DNA of 13,218 nt from Butyrivibrio sp. UBA3740 (GTDB lineage: Bacteria > Bacillota > Clostridia > Lachnospirales > Lachnospiraceae): assembly GCA_002372465.1 (NCBI GenBank), contig DFGW01000161.1, forward strand, positions 1 to 13,218, in the 5' to 3' direction. This document shows positions 1-6,053 of this stretch, piece after piece (the stretch's first letter is position 1; every line of letters begins with the position of its first letter). Below the pieces are notes generated by a model. The model was given only the letters and a program-made list of their open reading frames with translations, was not told the origin of the DNA and searched no databases. The translations under genes were made by a program, and so were the position numbers.

Positions 1-41
1 TTGATCATTCCTGTGTAAGCAGTGTAAAGACCTTTTACCAT
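1..41 (-). CDS. flhO: Flagellar hook-basal body protein (FlhO/FlgF type), N-terminal fragment
   Basis: Only the first 13 codons lie in the window, reading MVKGLYTAYTGMI; the rest runs off the left edge. This short stretch matches the usual start of flagellar rod/hook proteins of the FlgF/FlgG (FlhO/FlhP) family, which begin with a small basic segment followed by LYTA.tGM. A GAGG ribosome site lies about nine bases upstream of the ATG. The gene follows mreB/mbl on the same strand after a 112-bp gap, as in the mbl-flhO-flhP order of Bacillus subtilis. FlhO and FlhP cannot be told apart from this piece. Identification rests on the short match plus synteny. Confidence 0.6.
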   Translation of the reverse strand, partial: MVKGLYTAYTGMI

Positions 42-111
42 ACAAAATTCCTCATGCCATCCTGGCCGTTAATGATTACTGCTTGCTGCATATAAGCTGT
101 AACCACTTATT

Positions 112-130
112 CTGCTCAGTCCATGAGCAG
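112..130 (-). other. Perfect 7-bp hairpin in the mreB-flhO gap
   Basis: CTGCTCA and TGAGCAG form a perfect 7-bp inverted repeat around a 5-base loop, between the mreB stop and the flagellar gene. No U-tract follows on the minus strand, so it is not a classical terminator. It could be an mRNA processing or stability structure. The rest of the 112-bp gap shows no convincing promoter. Confidence 0.4.
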
Positions 131-153
131 TCCATTGTGTTGTCGTTACTGTA

Positions 154-1146
154 TCAGTCCTCACGATAACCGGCGATGAACTCCACATAACGGCCTGTTC
201 CTATAGCAACAGCTGTCATGGGATCCTCAGCAGTCATTGTGTTGATACCTGTCTTGGAATAGATAAGGTCCTCAAGGCCACGAAGAAGTGCTCCGCCACC
301 TGTAAGAACAATACCCCTGTCAGCAATATCTGCTGCCAGCTCAGGAGGAGTGTTCTCAAGCACGCTGTGGATAGCCTCGATGATCTGGCTTGTGGGCTCT
401 CTGAGCGCCTCTTCAGTCTCCTCTGAAGAAACCTTTACTGTCTTGGGAAGACCTGTGACCAGGTTCCTTCCGCGGACATCCATGAAATCACTCTCAGCTC
501 TTGGATAAGCTGATCCAATCTTGATCTTAATATCTTCAGCAGTACGATCACCGATAAGGAGATTGTGCTTCTTACGCATGTAACGCACGATTGCCTCATC
601 GAAATCATCTCCTGCAACCTTAACGGATGTACTTACAACAGTTCCTCCAAGGGAGATAACTGCGATATCTGATGTGCCACCGCCTATATCAACGATCATG
701 TTTCCGCAGGGCTTTGTGATATCAATTCCTGCTCCGATAGCTGCTGCTATAGGCTCCTCGATGGTCTTAACGTCTCTGGCGCCACAAAGTCTTGTTGCAT
801 CCTCAACAGCCTTCTTCTCAACCTCAGTAGCTCCTGAAGGAACACATACTGCGATGAAGGGCTTTCTGTGGATCCTGCGTCCGATGGCCTTCTTGATGAA
901 GTATCTCATCATCTGCTCAGTGATCTTGTAGTTAGAGATAACGCCCTGACGAAGCGGTCTTACGGCAACGATGTTGCCCGGTGTACGACCAAGCATAAGC
1001 CTGGCATCCTCACCGATAGCCTTGATCTCTTCTGTATCTCTGTCGTAAGCCACAACTGATGGCTCTTTTAAAACAACGCCCTTGCCCTTGATATATACAA
1101 GGACGGATGCGGTTCCAAGGTCAATTCCTATATCTGCGTACTGCAT
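154..1146 (-). CDS. mreB: Rod shape-determining protein MreB/Mbl
   Basis: This is a bacterial actin of 330 residues, the normal length for MreB. It polymerises with ATP under the membrane and guides the cell-wall synthesis machinery in rod-shaped cells. The actin-fold nucleotide motifs are visible: phosphate-1 DLGTAS near residues 9-14, phosphate-2 DIGGGTSD around residues 153-160, and the adenosine motif LTGGGALLRGL near 281-291. The start is fixed by the conserved N-terminus and by an AGGA box four to five bases upstream. A flagellar rod gene follows, which matches the B. subtilis mbl paralogue by synteny, so this may be Mbl rather than the MreB of the mreBCD cluster. It lies after a terminator and has a plausible promoter of its own, so it is probably not part of the pse operon. 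Confidence 0.95.
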   Translation of the reverse strand: MQYADIGIDLGTASVLVYIKGKGVVLKEPSVVAYDRDTEEIKAIGEDARLMLGRTPGNIVAVRPLRQGVISNYKITEQMMRYFIKKAIGRRIHRKPFIAVCVPSGATEVEKKAVEDATRLCGARDVKTIEEPIAAAIGAGIDITKPCGNMIVDIGGGTSDIAVISLGGTVVSTSVKVAGDDFDEAIVRYMRKKHNLLIGDRTAEDIKIKIGSAYPRAESDFMDVRGRNLVTGLPKTVKVSSEETEEALREPTSQIIEAIHSVLENTPPELAADIADRGIVLTGGGALLRGLEDLIYSKTGINTMTAEDPMTAVAIGTGRYVEFIAGYRED

Positions 1147-1224
1147 ATTTCCTAAGTTCCCCTTTCAAGTGTTTTATGAAAGCGCATAAATGCGGATGTT
1201 AATAAGTATATGATTTCATTCCAC

Positions 1225-1252
1225 ATTATAACCCAAAGAATAAAATTATAAA
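1225..1252 (-). promoter_or_regulatory. Putative promoter of mreB
   Basis: A perfect -10 box (TATAAT, 1225-1230) is preceded, after a 16-bp spacer, by TTTATA (1247-1252), which matches four of six bases of the -35 consensus. The -35 region lies in the U-tract of the upstream terminator. It would give a leader of about 70 nt. A second -10-like TATACT at 1205-1210 has no good -35 partner. A small palindrome, CGCAT-AA-ATGCG, lies in the leader at 1183-1194. Confidence 0.45.
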
Positions 1253-1289
1253 AGGGGATATCCATCTTTTATATTTATCGGACATCCCC
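1241..1289 (-). terminator. Intrinsic terminator after pseF
   Basis: On the minus strand, GGGGATGTCC (1289-1280) and GGATATCCCC (1263-1254) pair over 10 bp with one G-U wobble around a 16-base AU-rich loop. TTTTATAATTTTA follows directly. This is a rho-independent terminator ending the glycosyltransferase-pseHIGF unit, 36 bp after the pseF stop. Confidence 0.85.
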
Positions 1290-1324
1290 ATGCATTTCTT
1301 AATATTTAGTTGTAAATAAACCGG

Positions 1325-2017
1325 TCAGTTCTCTTCCCTTAGGAGATTATACTTAAGTTCAGCCAGTTTCCAGTCTACTTCGTTGTCGATGTCCTGAACC
1401 TCCAACTCTGAAAGCTCAAGGGGAAGGATATCTCCCACCATAATGCCGTGGTTCTTCTTAAAGCTCTCGGTGCGGACCACATAGAACTGCCCTGCGTCAT
1501 GGAAATGGGGCTCAAGGTCCTGGGATCTCTTTGAAAGATTCTCAGGCTGTCTGAAAACCAGCTTCCCGTCCCGGATCTCCATGGCACGCTGAGGCGGATA
1601 AGAGAACCTGACAACAGGAATAAGGCAGTCTGCATCTGACGCCTTCAGCTCCTCCACAGCTGCTTTAAGCCTTTGCGCCGTTATAAAAGGTGCCGTGGGA
1701 TAGATGCAGGTAAACAGGTCAAAGTCCTGTCCCATCCGGTGATATGTATCAATTACCTCCTCGATGACGTCTACTGTGGTGGCAAAATCATTGGAGGTTT
1801 TTTCGCTCCTGAAAAAAGGAACCTTTGCCCCGTACTTAATTGCAATATCAGCAATCTCCTTATCGTCAGTGGAAACCATTACCTCATCATAGACGCCGGA
1901 TTCCAGCGCTGCCTCAATGGAATACGCCATTATGGGCTTTCCGTTAAAATCCTTTATATTTTTCCTGGGGATCCTCTTGCTTCCACCCCTTGCAGTAATC
2001 ATTGCCAGTGTCTTCAT
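1325..2017 (-). CDS. pseF: Pseudaminic acid cytidylyltransferase (PseF-like)
   Basis: The 230-residue protein belongs to the NeuA/KdsB-type CMP-sugar synthetase family and should activate pseudaminic acid with CTP to give CMP-pseudaminic acid. The nucleotide-binding loop ARGGSKRIPRKN (residues 9-20) sits at the extreme N-terminus, followed by DFNGKPIMAYSI. A YPTAPF motif lies in the middle. Length and the ARGGSKRIPRKNIK form fit PseF better than NeuA, and the neighbours are pseudaminic-type genes rather than neuA/neuB. It is the last gene of the operon, 61 bp after pseG, with a GTGAGG ribosome site about ten bases upstream of the ATG. The family is secure; specificity for Pse rather than legionaminic or sialic acid rests mainly on context. 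Confidence 0.85.
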   Translation of the reverse strand: MKTLAMITARGGSKRIPRKNIKDFNGKPIMAYSIEAALESGVYDEVMVSTDDKEIADIAIKYGAKVPFFRSEKTSNDFATTVDVIEEVIDTYHRMGQDFDLFTCIYPTAPFITAQRLKAAVEELKASDADCLIPVVRFSYPPQRAMEIRDGKLVFRQPENLSKRSQDLEPHFHDAGQFYVVRTESFKKNHGIMVGDILPLELSELEVQDIDNEVDWKLAELKYNLLREEN

Positions 2018-2078
2018 AATCTGCCAGCCTCACTTTATATTTTTGTTAAAAGAACTTTCCTCGCCTTCAGGGTTACCC

Positions 2079-3260
2079 TCATAGCGCCAAAAGCTCCTGC
2101 GCTATTCTTTTCGCTCCCCGGCCGTCGGTAATCCCGCCGAGGTTCTTTCGCATCTCTTCAAGCTGCGCCTTATCTGCCAAAAGAGCATTCAGCTCCAGGC
2201 AGGTTTTCTCTATAGCTGCCCTCTTGGCTTTAATGGCTTTATCCCCAAAGTCAGATTCGCATCCCCCGGTAACATCCCCGGCAAAGCGCATTCCTCCGGT
2301 ACTCTTCCAATAGTCTACATTGTATTTCTGGTTGTCTGCCACCTGATAAAATACAGCAGGAAGACCTATGGCTGCACATTCTGTCAGCATGGTTCCCGCA
2401 GCGCAGATGGCCACATCACAGCCTCGCATAAGTCCCGCCATGTCGGTGACTGATTGATGGATTTTTACATTGTGATGCTCTTTTGCAAAATCAAAAATGC
2501 TTTCTGCATCCTTTACAAGGCTTCCCACAACCACGTTCCAATATACATTGCCATCCACAAGCCCTGCTCCTTCGGAAGCTTTAAGGGTTGCCAGAAGCAT
2601 CCCTCTGGTGTCTGCTCCTCCCGAGGTCAAAAGAACGGAAATTGACTTTTTATCTGCTTTGCCTGCGCCATTTGGTGCTTCCTGCCTCCCGGATTCCGCA
2701 TCCGGGTCTGAATAGAACTGCTCTCTAAGAGGCGCGTAACTAAGCCCAAGCAGCAGTTTTGTCGGCAAGCTGTTATGGCCACAGACATTCCTGTAAGCTT
2801 CTTCATATCTAAGGCTCTTATAATAGCCACTGTAGTTTATGAGCATGTCCACAGGATATGTGGCCTCATTGAGATCATCAAGATAGGCCACCGGGCATAC
2901 TTCCTTAAGCTTCTTGAAGTATGTCACTGTAACTTTATAGGAATCAATAAGGAGCCTGTCTACATTTCTTTTCCCAAGTTCAGGGATCAGAAACTCCAAC
3001 TCACTCTCCATATCCTGCCAGTTGGTGCCAAGAACCGCGGCATTGATCACAGGAATATCTGTATTTGAACCGCCTCCTAAAGTCGTCCCTTGCCCGGTCC
3101 GGTCTCCCACATAAGCGTCAAACATGGCTTTGGACTCGTCATCTGCCACAAAAAAGGTCACAGCTTCTCCAAGCCTTACCAGCTCTTTTGCGATGGTAAG
3201 GCATCTCATCATGTGGCCTGAAGCTATTATGGAGTTGGCATCACACCTGATTCCGGTCAT
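2079..3260 (-). CDS. pseG: UDP-2,4-diacetamido-2,4,6-trideoxy-altropyranose hydrolase (PseG-like)
   Basis: PseG removes UDP from the 2,4-diacetamido-trideoxy-altrose nucleotide so that PseI can use the free sugar. It is a GT-B-fold enzyme related to MurG. Family marks seen: SGHMMRC (residues 14-20), whose His16 corresponds to the catalytic His of PseG; LGLSYAPLREQF (171-182); SGGADTRG (213-220); and, in the C-terminal half, a nucleotide-site region AGTMLTECAAIGLPAV followed by ADNQ. At 393 residues it is longer than I expect for the family. The extra length is two polar loops, one Gly/Thr/Asn-rich near 52-68 and one charged near 185-206. Its ATG overlaps the pseI stop as ATGA with only a weak ribosome site, so translational coupling is likely. 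Confidence 0.87.
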   Translation of the reverse strand: MTGIRCDANSIIASGHMMRCLTIAKELVRLGEAVTFFVADDESKAMFDAYVGDRTGQGTTLGGGSNTDIPVINAAVLGTNWQDMESELEFLIPELGKRNVDRLLIDSYKVTVTYFKKLKEVCPVAYLDDLNEATYPVDMLINYSGYYKSLRYEEAYRNVCGHNSLPTKLLLGLSYAPLREQFYSDPDAESGRQEAPNGAGKADKKSISVLLTSGGADTRGMLLATLKASEGAGLVDGNVYWNVVVGSLVKDAESIFDFAKEHHNVKIHQSVTDMAGLMRGCDVAICAAGTMLTECAAIGLPAVFYQVADNQKYNVDYWKSTGGMRFAGDVTGGCESDFGDKAIKAKRAAIEKTCLELNALLADKAQLEEMRKNLGGITDGRGAKRIAQELLAL

Positions 3261-4315
3261 TTCTCTATATGCTCCCAGGCAAGTGGTGTGCCCTTTTCAA
3301 GGTCACAGGCAGCCTTTTTGCCAAGAACTTCCTCGTAGTACATAGTGTGCATTCCATTCCCGGGACGGATGGAGCGCACATTCTCTTCTGTTATTGTCTC
3401 TCCCGCCTTTATGTCTTTTACCACGAACAAAGACCTGGAAAGTCTCCTCTCCTTGATCTGCTTGTCGGTGAGGCTGTACTCGTAGGAGCCAAGGGCTTCC
3501 TCCATTATACGTACCTCTTTGACCATCTGGGCAAACTCCTTAGGCTCCATGGAGAAGGCATCATCTACTCCTCCTGCAGAGCGGTCCAGGGTAAGGTGTT
3601 TCTCGATCATCTTCGCTCCAAGGGCAATGCTTCCCACAGGAATGGTTCCTCCCGGGGTATGATCTGAAAGGCCAACCACACACTCGTACTTATCTCTGAG
3701 ATTCTGCATCATCCTAAGGTTCACCAGATTGTATGGTGTAGGATAGGCACTGACGCACTTAAGAAGGATCACATTGTCATTCCCCTCTTCCTTGCAGGTA
3801 TCAAGCGCCCTCTGAATATCTTCCTCATATGCTATTCCTGTAGCAAAGATTATTGGCTTTCCAAGCCTGGCGATCTTACGTATAAGAGGAATATCGTTGA
3901 TCTCAAAGCTGGCAATCTTGTAGGCAGGGACATTTAAATCCTCAAGGAAGTCCACTGCTGTGGGATCAAAAGGAGATGAAAAGCACTCCATTCCAAGCTT
4001 ACCAGCTTCCTCCATAAGTCCCTTATGCCACTCCCAGGGCGTGTAGGCCTCCTCATAAAGGTCATGTAGAGTTCTTCCTGCCCAAAGCCCGTCTCCGGGT
4101 GTCATAAACCAGGGCTTATCACAGTCAATGGTTATGGTATCCGCAGTGTAAGTCTGAAGCTTTACAGCATCTGCGCCGGCTTCCTTTGCTGCATGGATTA
4201 TCTCCACAGCCCTGTTATAGTCTCCGTTGTGATTGCCGGACAGCTCTGCCACTATCATGCATGGATTATCTCCACCAACGCATCTTTTTCCAATCTTTAT
4301 CTCTTTGTTAAACAT
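3257..4315 (-). CDS. pseI: Pseudaminic acid synthase (PseI)
   Basis: This NeuB-family enzyme condenses the 6-deoxy diacetamido sugar made by PseG with phosphoenolpyruvate to form the nine-carbon pseudaminic acid. The first roughly 285 residues are the TIM-barrel domain, with AELSGNHNGD (23-32), KLQTYTADTITID (52-64) and the PseI-type stretch WAGRTLHDLYEEAYTPWEWH (78-97). SSPFD and CVSAYPTPYNL follow. The C-terminal 60 residues (about 292-350) are a SAF/antifreeze-like domain. The ATG at 4315 is preferred over an in-frame ATG at 4375 because AAGGAG lies five bases upstream of it, and the upstream codons run into the pseH 3' end. Length is 352 residues, normal for the family. It overlaps pseG by four bases. 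Confidence 0.93.
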   Translation of the reverse strand: MFNKEIKIGKRCVGGDNPCMIVAELSGNHNGDYNRAVEIIHAAKEAGADAVKLQTYTADTITIDCDKPWFMTPGDGLWAGRTLHDLYEEAYTPWEWHKGLMEEAGKLGMECFSSPFDPTAVDFLEDLNVPAYKIASFEINDIPLIRKIARLGKPIIFATGIAYEEDIQRALDTCKEEGNDNVILLKCVSAYPTPYNLVNLRMMQNLRDKYECVVGLSDHTPGGTIPVGSIALGAKMIEKHLTLDRSAGGVDDAFSMEPKEFAQMVKEVRIMEEALGSYEYSLTDKQIKERRLSRSLFVVKDIKAGETITEENVRSIRPGNGMHTMYYEEVLGKKAACDLEKGTPLAWEHIEK

Positions 4316-4353
4316 AATTGCTCCTTGTTGATTCCGGGCAAGGCCCGCTTTTA

Positions 4354-4803
4354 TCAAATTGACTTGGAATAGCAAAGTGAATCTCCAGCGTCTTCACAAC
4401 TGAATCCGTTGACCTCAAAACACCTGGCGGATGCCATGTTTTCCTTCAGTGTAAAAGCTGTAAGGGTCTTAACACCGGTTTCTTCCTGACGAAGTTCTTC
4501 TTCCAACAGCGCTATGATCTTCTTGCCATAGCCCTTTCCCCTGGCATCCGGTGCGATCATGTAGCTTATCTCGCCCACCTCATCAGTTACATCCACTCGG
4601 ATATTTCCAACTTTTTTCTCTCCATCCATCAGAATAAAGATGTGACAGTTTTCATCCGCAAGCTTACGTCCAAACCAGTTCATATGGGACATGAGACTGA
4701 TCTTATTCTTGGTAAAAGAATTCTCTCTGGTAGCGGGGTCATTCCTCCACCTCAGAATATCCTGCGCATCTTCAATTGTGGCTTTCCTTAAGTAAAAACT
4801 CAT
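4354..4803 (-). CDS. pseH: GNAT N-acetyltransferase, probable PseH
   Basis: The 149-residue protein is a GNAT-fold acetyltransferase. The opening (LRKATIEDAQDILRWRND, 5-22) is typical of RimJ/RimL-like GNATs, and the acetyl-CoA pyrophosphate motif R-x-x-G-x-G is ARGKGYGKK (87-95). Placed directly before pseI, 38 bp away, it is the likely PseH, which acetylates the 4-amino group of the PseC product. It is somewhat short for PseH, and GNAT sequences alone do not define substrate, so the assignment is contextual. GGAG lies eight bases before the ATG. The 75-bp gap before it holds a small imperfect hairpin (arms 4837-4841 and 4849-4853, outer arms 4826-4830 and 4867-4871) but no terminator. Confidence 0.78.
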   Translation of the reverse strand: MSFYLRKATIEDAQDILRWRNDPATRENSFTKNKISLMSHMNWFGRKLADENCHIFILMDGEKKVGNIRVDVTDEVGEISYMIAPDARGKGYGKKIIALLEEELRQEETGVKTLTAFTLKENMASARCFEVNGFSCEDAGDSLCYSKSI

Positions 4804-4878
4804 GCATTATTCTCCAATTGCAGACCATGCCTTCCACGGCACTGATTCTGCCGATGTGCAGGCTTTGCATGTCACGAC

Positions 4879-5967
4879 CTACTTGTCAAGATTCTCCGTC
4901 TTGCGATGGATTGCCGGTTCCTCGTACTTGTCGAGGAAATCCAGGCCCAGGTAAACAATCTCTTTTGCAAAGTATACATTATCCATCTGAGTGATGACTG
5001 AGATGACCTTGTCCACTTGAAAGCCCTCGATATCTCCCAAAACTTCCATAGGGAACTTATCCCTTATAACAATCACATCTGGAAAGACCTTTTCATAATC
5101 AAGTATATCCCTTGGATGAGGCTTAATGATGACGCGATGCTCATCCTTGTACTCATCCACAATGTCTCCAAAGAGTTTTTTTCGAACATCCAGCTCGCAC
5201 AGAGGCTCTGTAAGTATCATTACCTGGGGTCTTGAGTCAGACTTATCAACCAGCTGTCCCACAACCCTGTCCTTATTTTCCAGAAAGATGTCCACCAGAA
5301 TGCTGTGGTCCTGAACTGTAAGCCGGTCATTCAGCTGCGATCTTGGCACCTCTACGATATTCTTAGGTGGCTTATGGTTGACACTTATGTCGTTGACTTC
5401 ATAGTCGATGCAATATCTGCTATAGCCAGACTCGATAAAGATAAGCCCCATTGCTGCCATTGCCTTTTTTAGAGGCCATGCGCCCTTATTGGCAAGTCTT
5501 GCCTGGTCGTCCAGTTTCCCGGAATTAAGTCCGTCCTCCACTGCATGGTAACGAATCTTCCTGTAATTCAAATAATAGCCTATTGGGTCAGAATCGCAGA
5601 ACACATACACATCCTGATATGCCGACAGATCCGTTGGAATAAACTCCTCCTGGAGCTTTCCAAGGAGCTTCGTGTACTTGATCCTCTGAAGGAGATTCAG
5701 GACAATGTTGCCCTTATCCTTGTGATAACTCATGACCTCCTCAGATGTAACATCTTCTTTCTCGTCATACATATAGACATGCTCAAAAACTCCGGCTTTC
5801 TCAAGCCTTTCTTTAAGGTTTCCAAAGTCATTGGACATGGTGCTCAGTATGATATCTGCTCTGTCACTGTTGTCATGGCGACGTACCAGTTCTTTCACCA
5901 CTGCAATGTATGCATGGTAATAAGTGTGGCATATGTAGATTCTTCCGATTTTTCTTTTGCTCATCAT
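4879..5967 (-). CDS. GT-B sialyltransferase-like glycosyltransferase, candidate pseudaminyltransferase
   Basis: A 362-residue soluble protein that I read as a GT-B glycosyltransferase of the bacterial sialyltransferase group (GT52/polysialyltransferase-like). Residues 7-20 form the first strand and helix (GRIYICHTYYHAY). The Asp/Glu-Asp/Glu-Gly motif is HAVEDG (141-146), giving the likely catalytic base. The CMP-binding His-Pro motif is IKPHPR (281-286), and a Ser/Thr motif SVITQM lies at 323-328. These motifs mark enzymes that use CMP-activated nonulosonic acids. It heads the pse operon that makes CMP-pseudaminic acid, so it probably transfers that sugar to a surface glycan; acceptor and linkage are unknown. 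Two adjacent ATG codons (5967, 5964) are possible starts, and neither has a ribosome site. Confidence 0.75.
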   Translation of the reverse strand: MMSKRKIGRIYICHTYYHAYIAVVKELVRRHDNSDRADIILSTMSNDFGNLKERLEKAGVFEHVYMYDEKEDVTSEEVMSYHKDKGNIVLNLLQRIKYTKLLGKLQEEFIPTDLSAYQDVYVFCDSDPIGYYLNYRKIRYHAVEDGLNSGKLDDQARLANKGAWPLKKAMAAMGLIFIESGYSRYCIDYEVNDISVNHKPPKNIVEVPRSQLNDRLTVQDHSILVDIFLENKDRVVGQLVDKSDSRPQVMILTEPLCELDVRKKLFGDIVDEYKDEHRVIIKPHPRDILDYEKVFPDVIVIRDKFPMEVLGDIEGFQVDKVISVITQMDNVYFAKEIVYLGLDFLDKYEEPAIHRKTENLDK

Positions 5968-5974
5968 ATCAACA

Positions 5975-6003
5975 ATTATATGCCACAGGGACTATTTAGT
6001 AAA
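5975..6003 (-). promoter_or_regulatory. Promoter of the pse operon, predicted leaderless
   Basis: TTTACT (5998-6003) and a perfect TATAAT (5975-5980) are separated by 17 bp. The ATG of the glycosyltransferase begins seven bases after the -10 box, so transcription should start at or next to the A of the start codon. The upstream sequence has no purine-rich ribosome site, and the frame is closed by a TAG nine codons before the ATG. The -35 box overlaps the U-tract of the preceding terminator. Confidence 0.6.
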
Positions 6004-6035
6004 AGAAAAAATCCCACCATCACGCGATGGTGGGA
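6001..6035 (-). terminator. Intrinsic terminator after the lipoprotein gene
   Basis: TCCCACCATC and GATGGTGGGA form a perfect 10-bp GC-rich stem around a four-base loop (6012-6035). On the minus strand TTTTTTCTTTT follows at once. It lies 18 bp after the lipoprotein stop and separates that gene from the pse operon. Confidence 0.93.
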
Positions 6036-6053
6036 CCTCTTTCAATTCATATT

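Noticed and set aside
1325..4315. Sialic acid (neuA/neuB) pathway
   Set aside because: The synthase has the PseI-type segment at residues 78-97, a PseG-like hydrolase replaces the NeuC epimerase, and a GNAT precedes the synthase. All point to pseudaminic acid.
4316..4375. Upstream in-frame ATG for pseI
   Set aside because: The added 20 residues fall in the gap and the pseH end, match nothing in the family, and the ATG at 4315 has a clear AAGGAG site.
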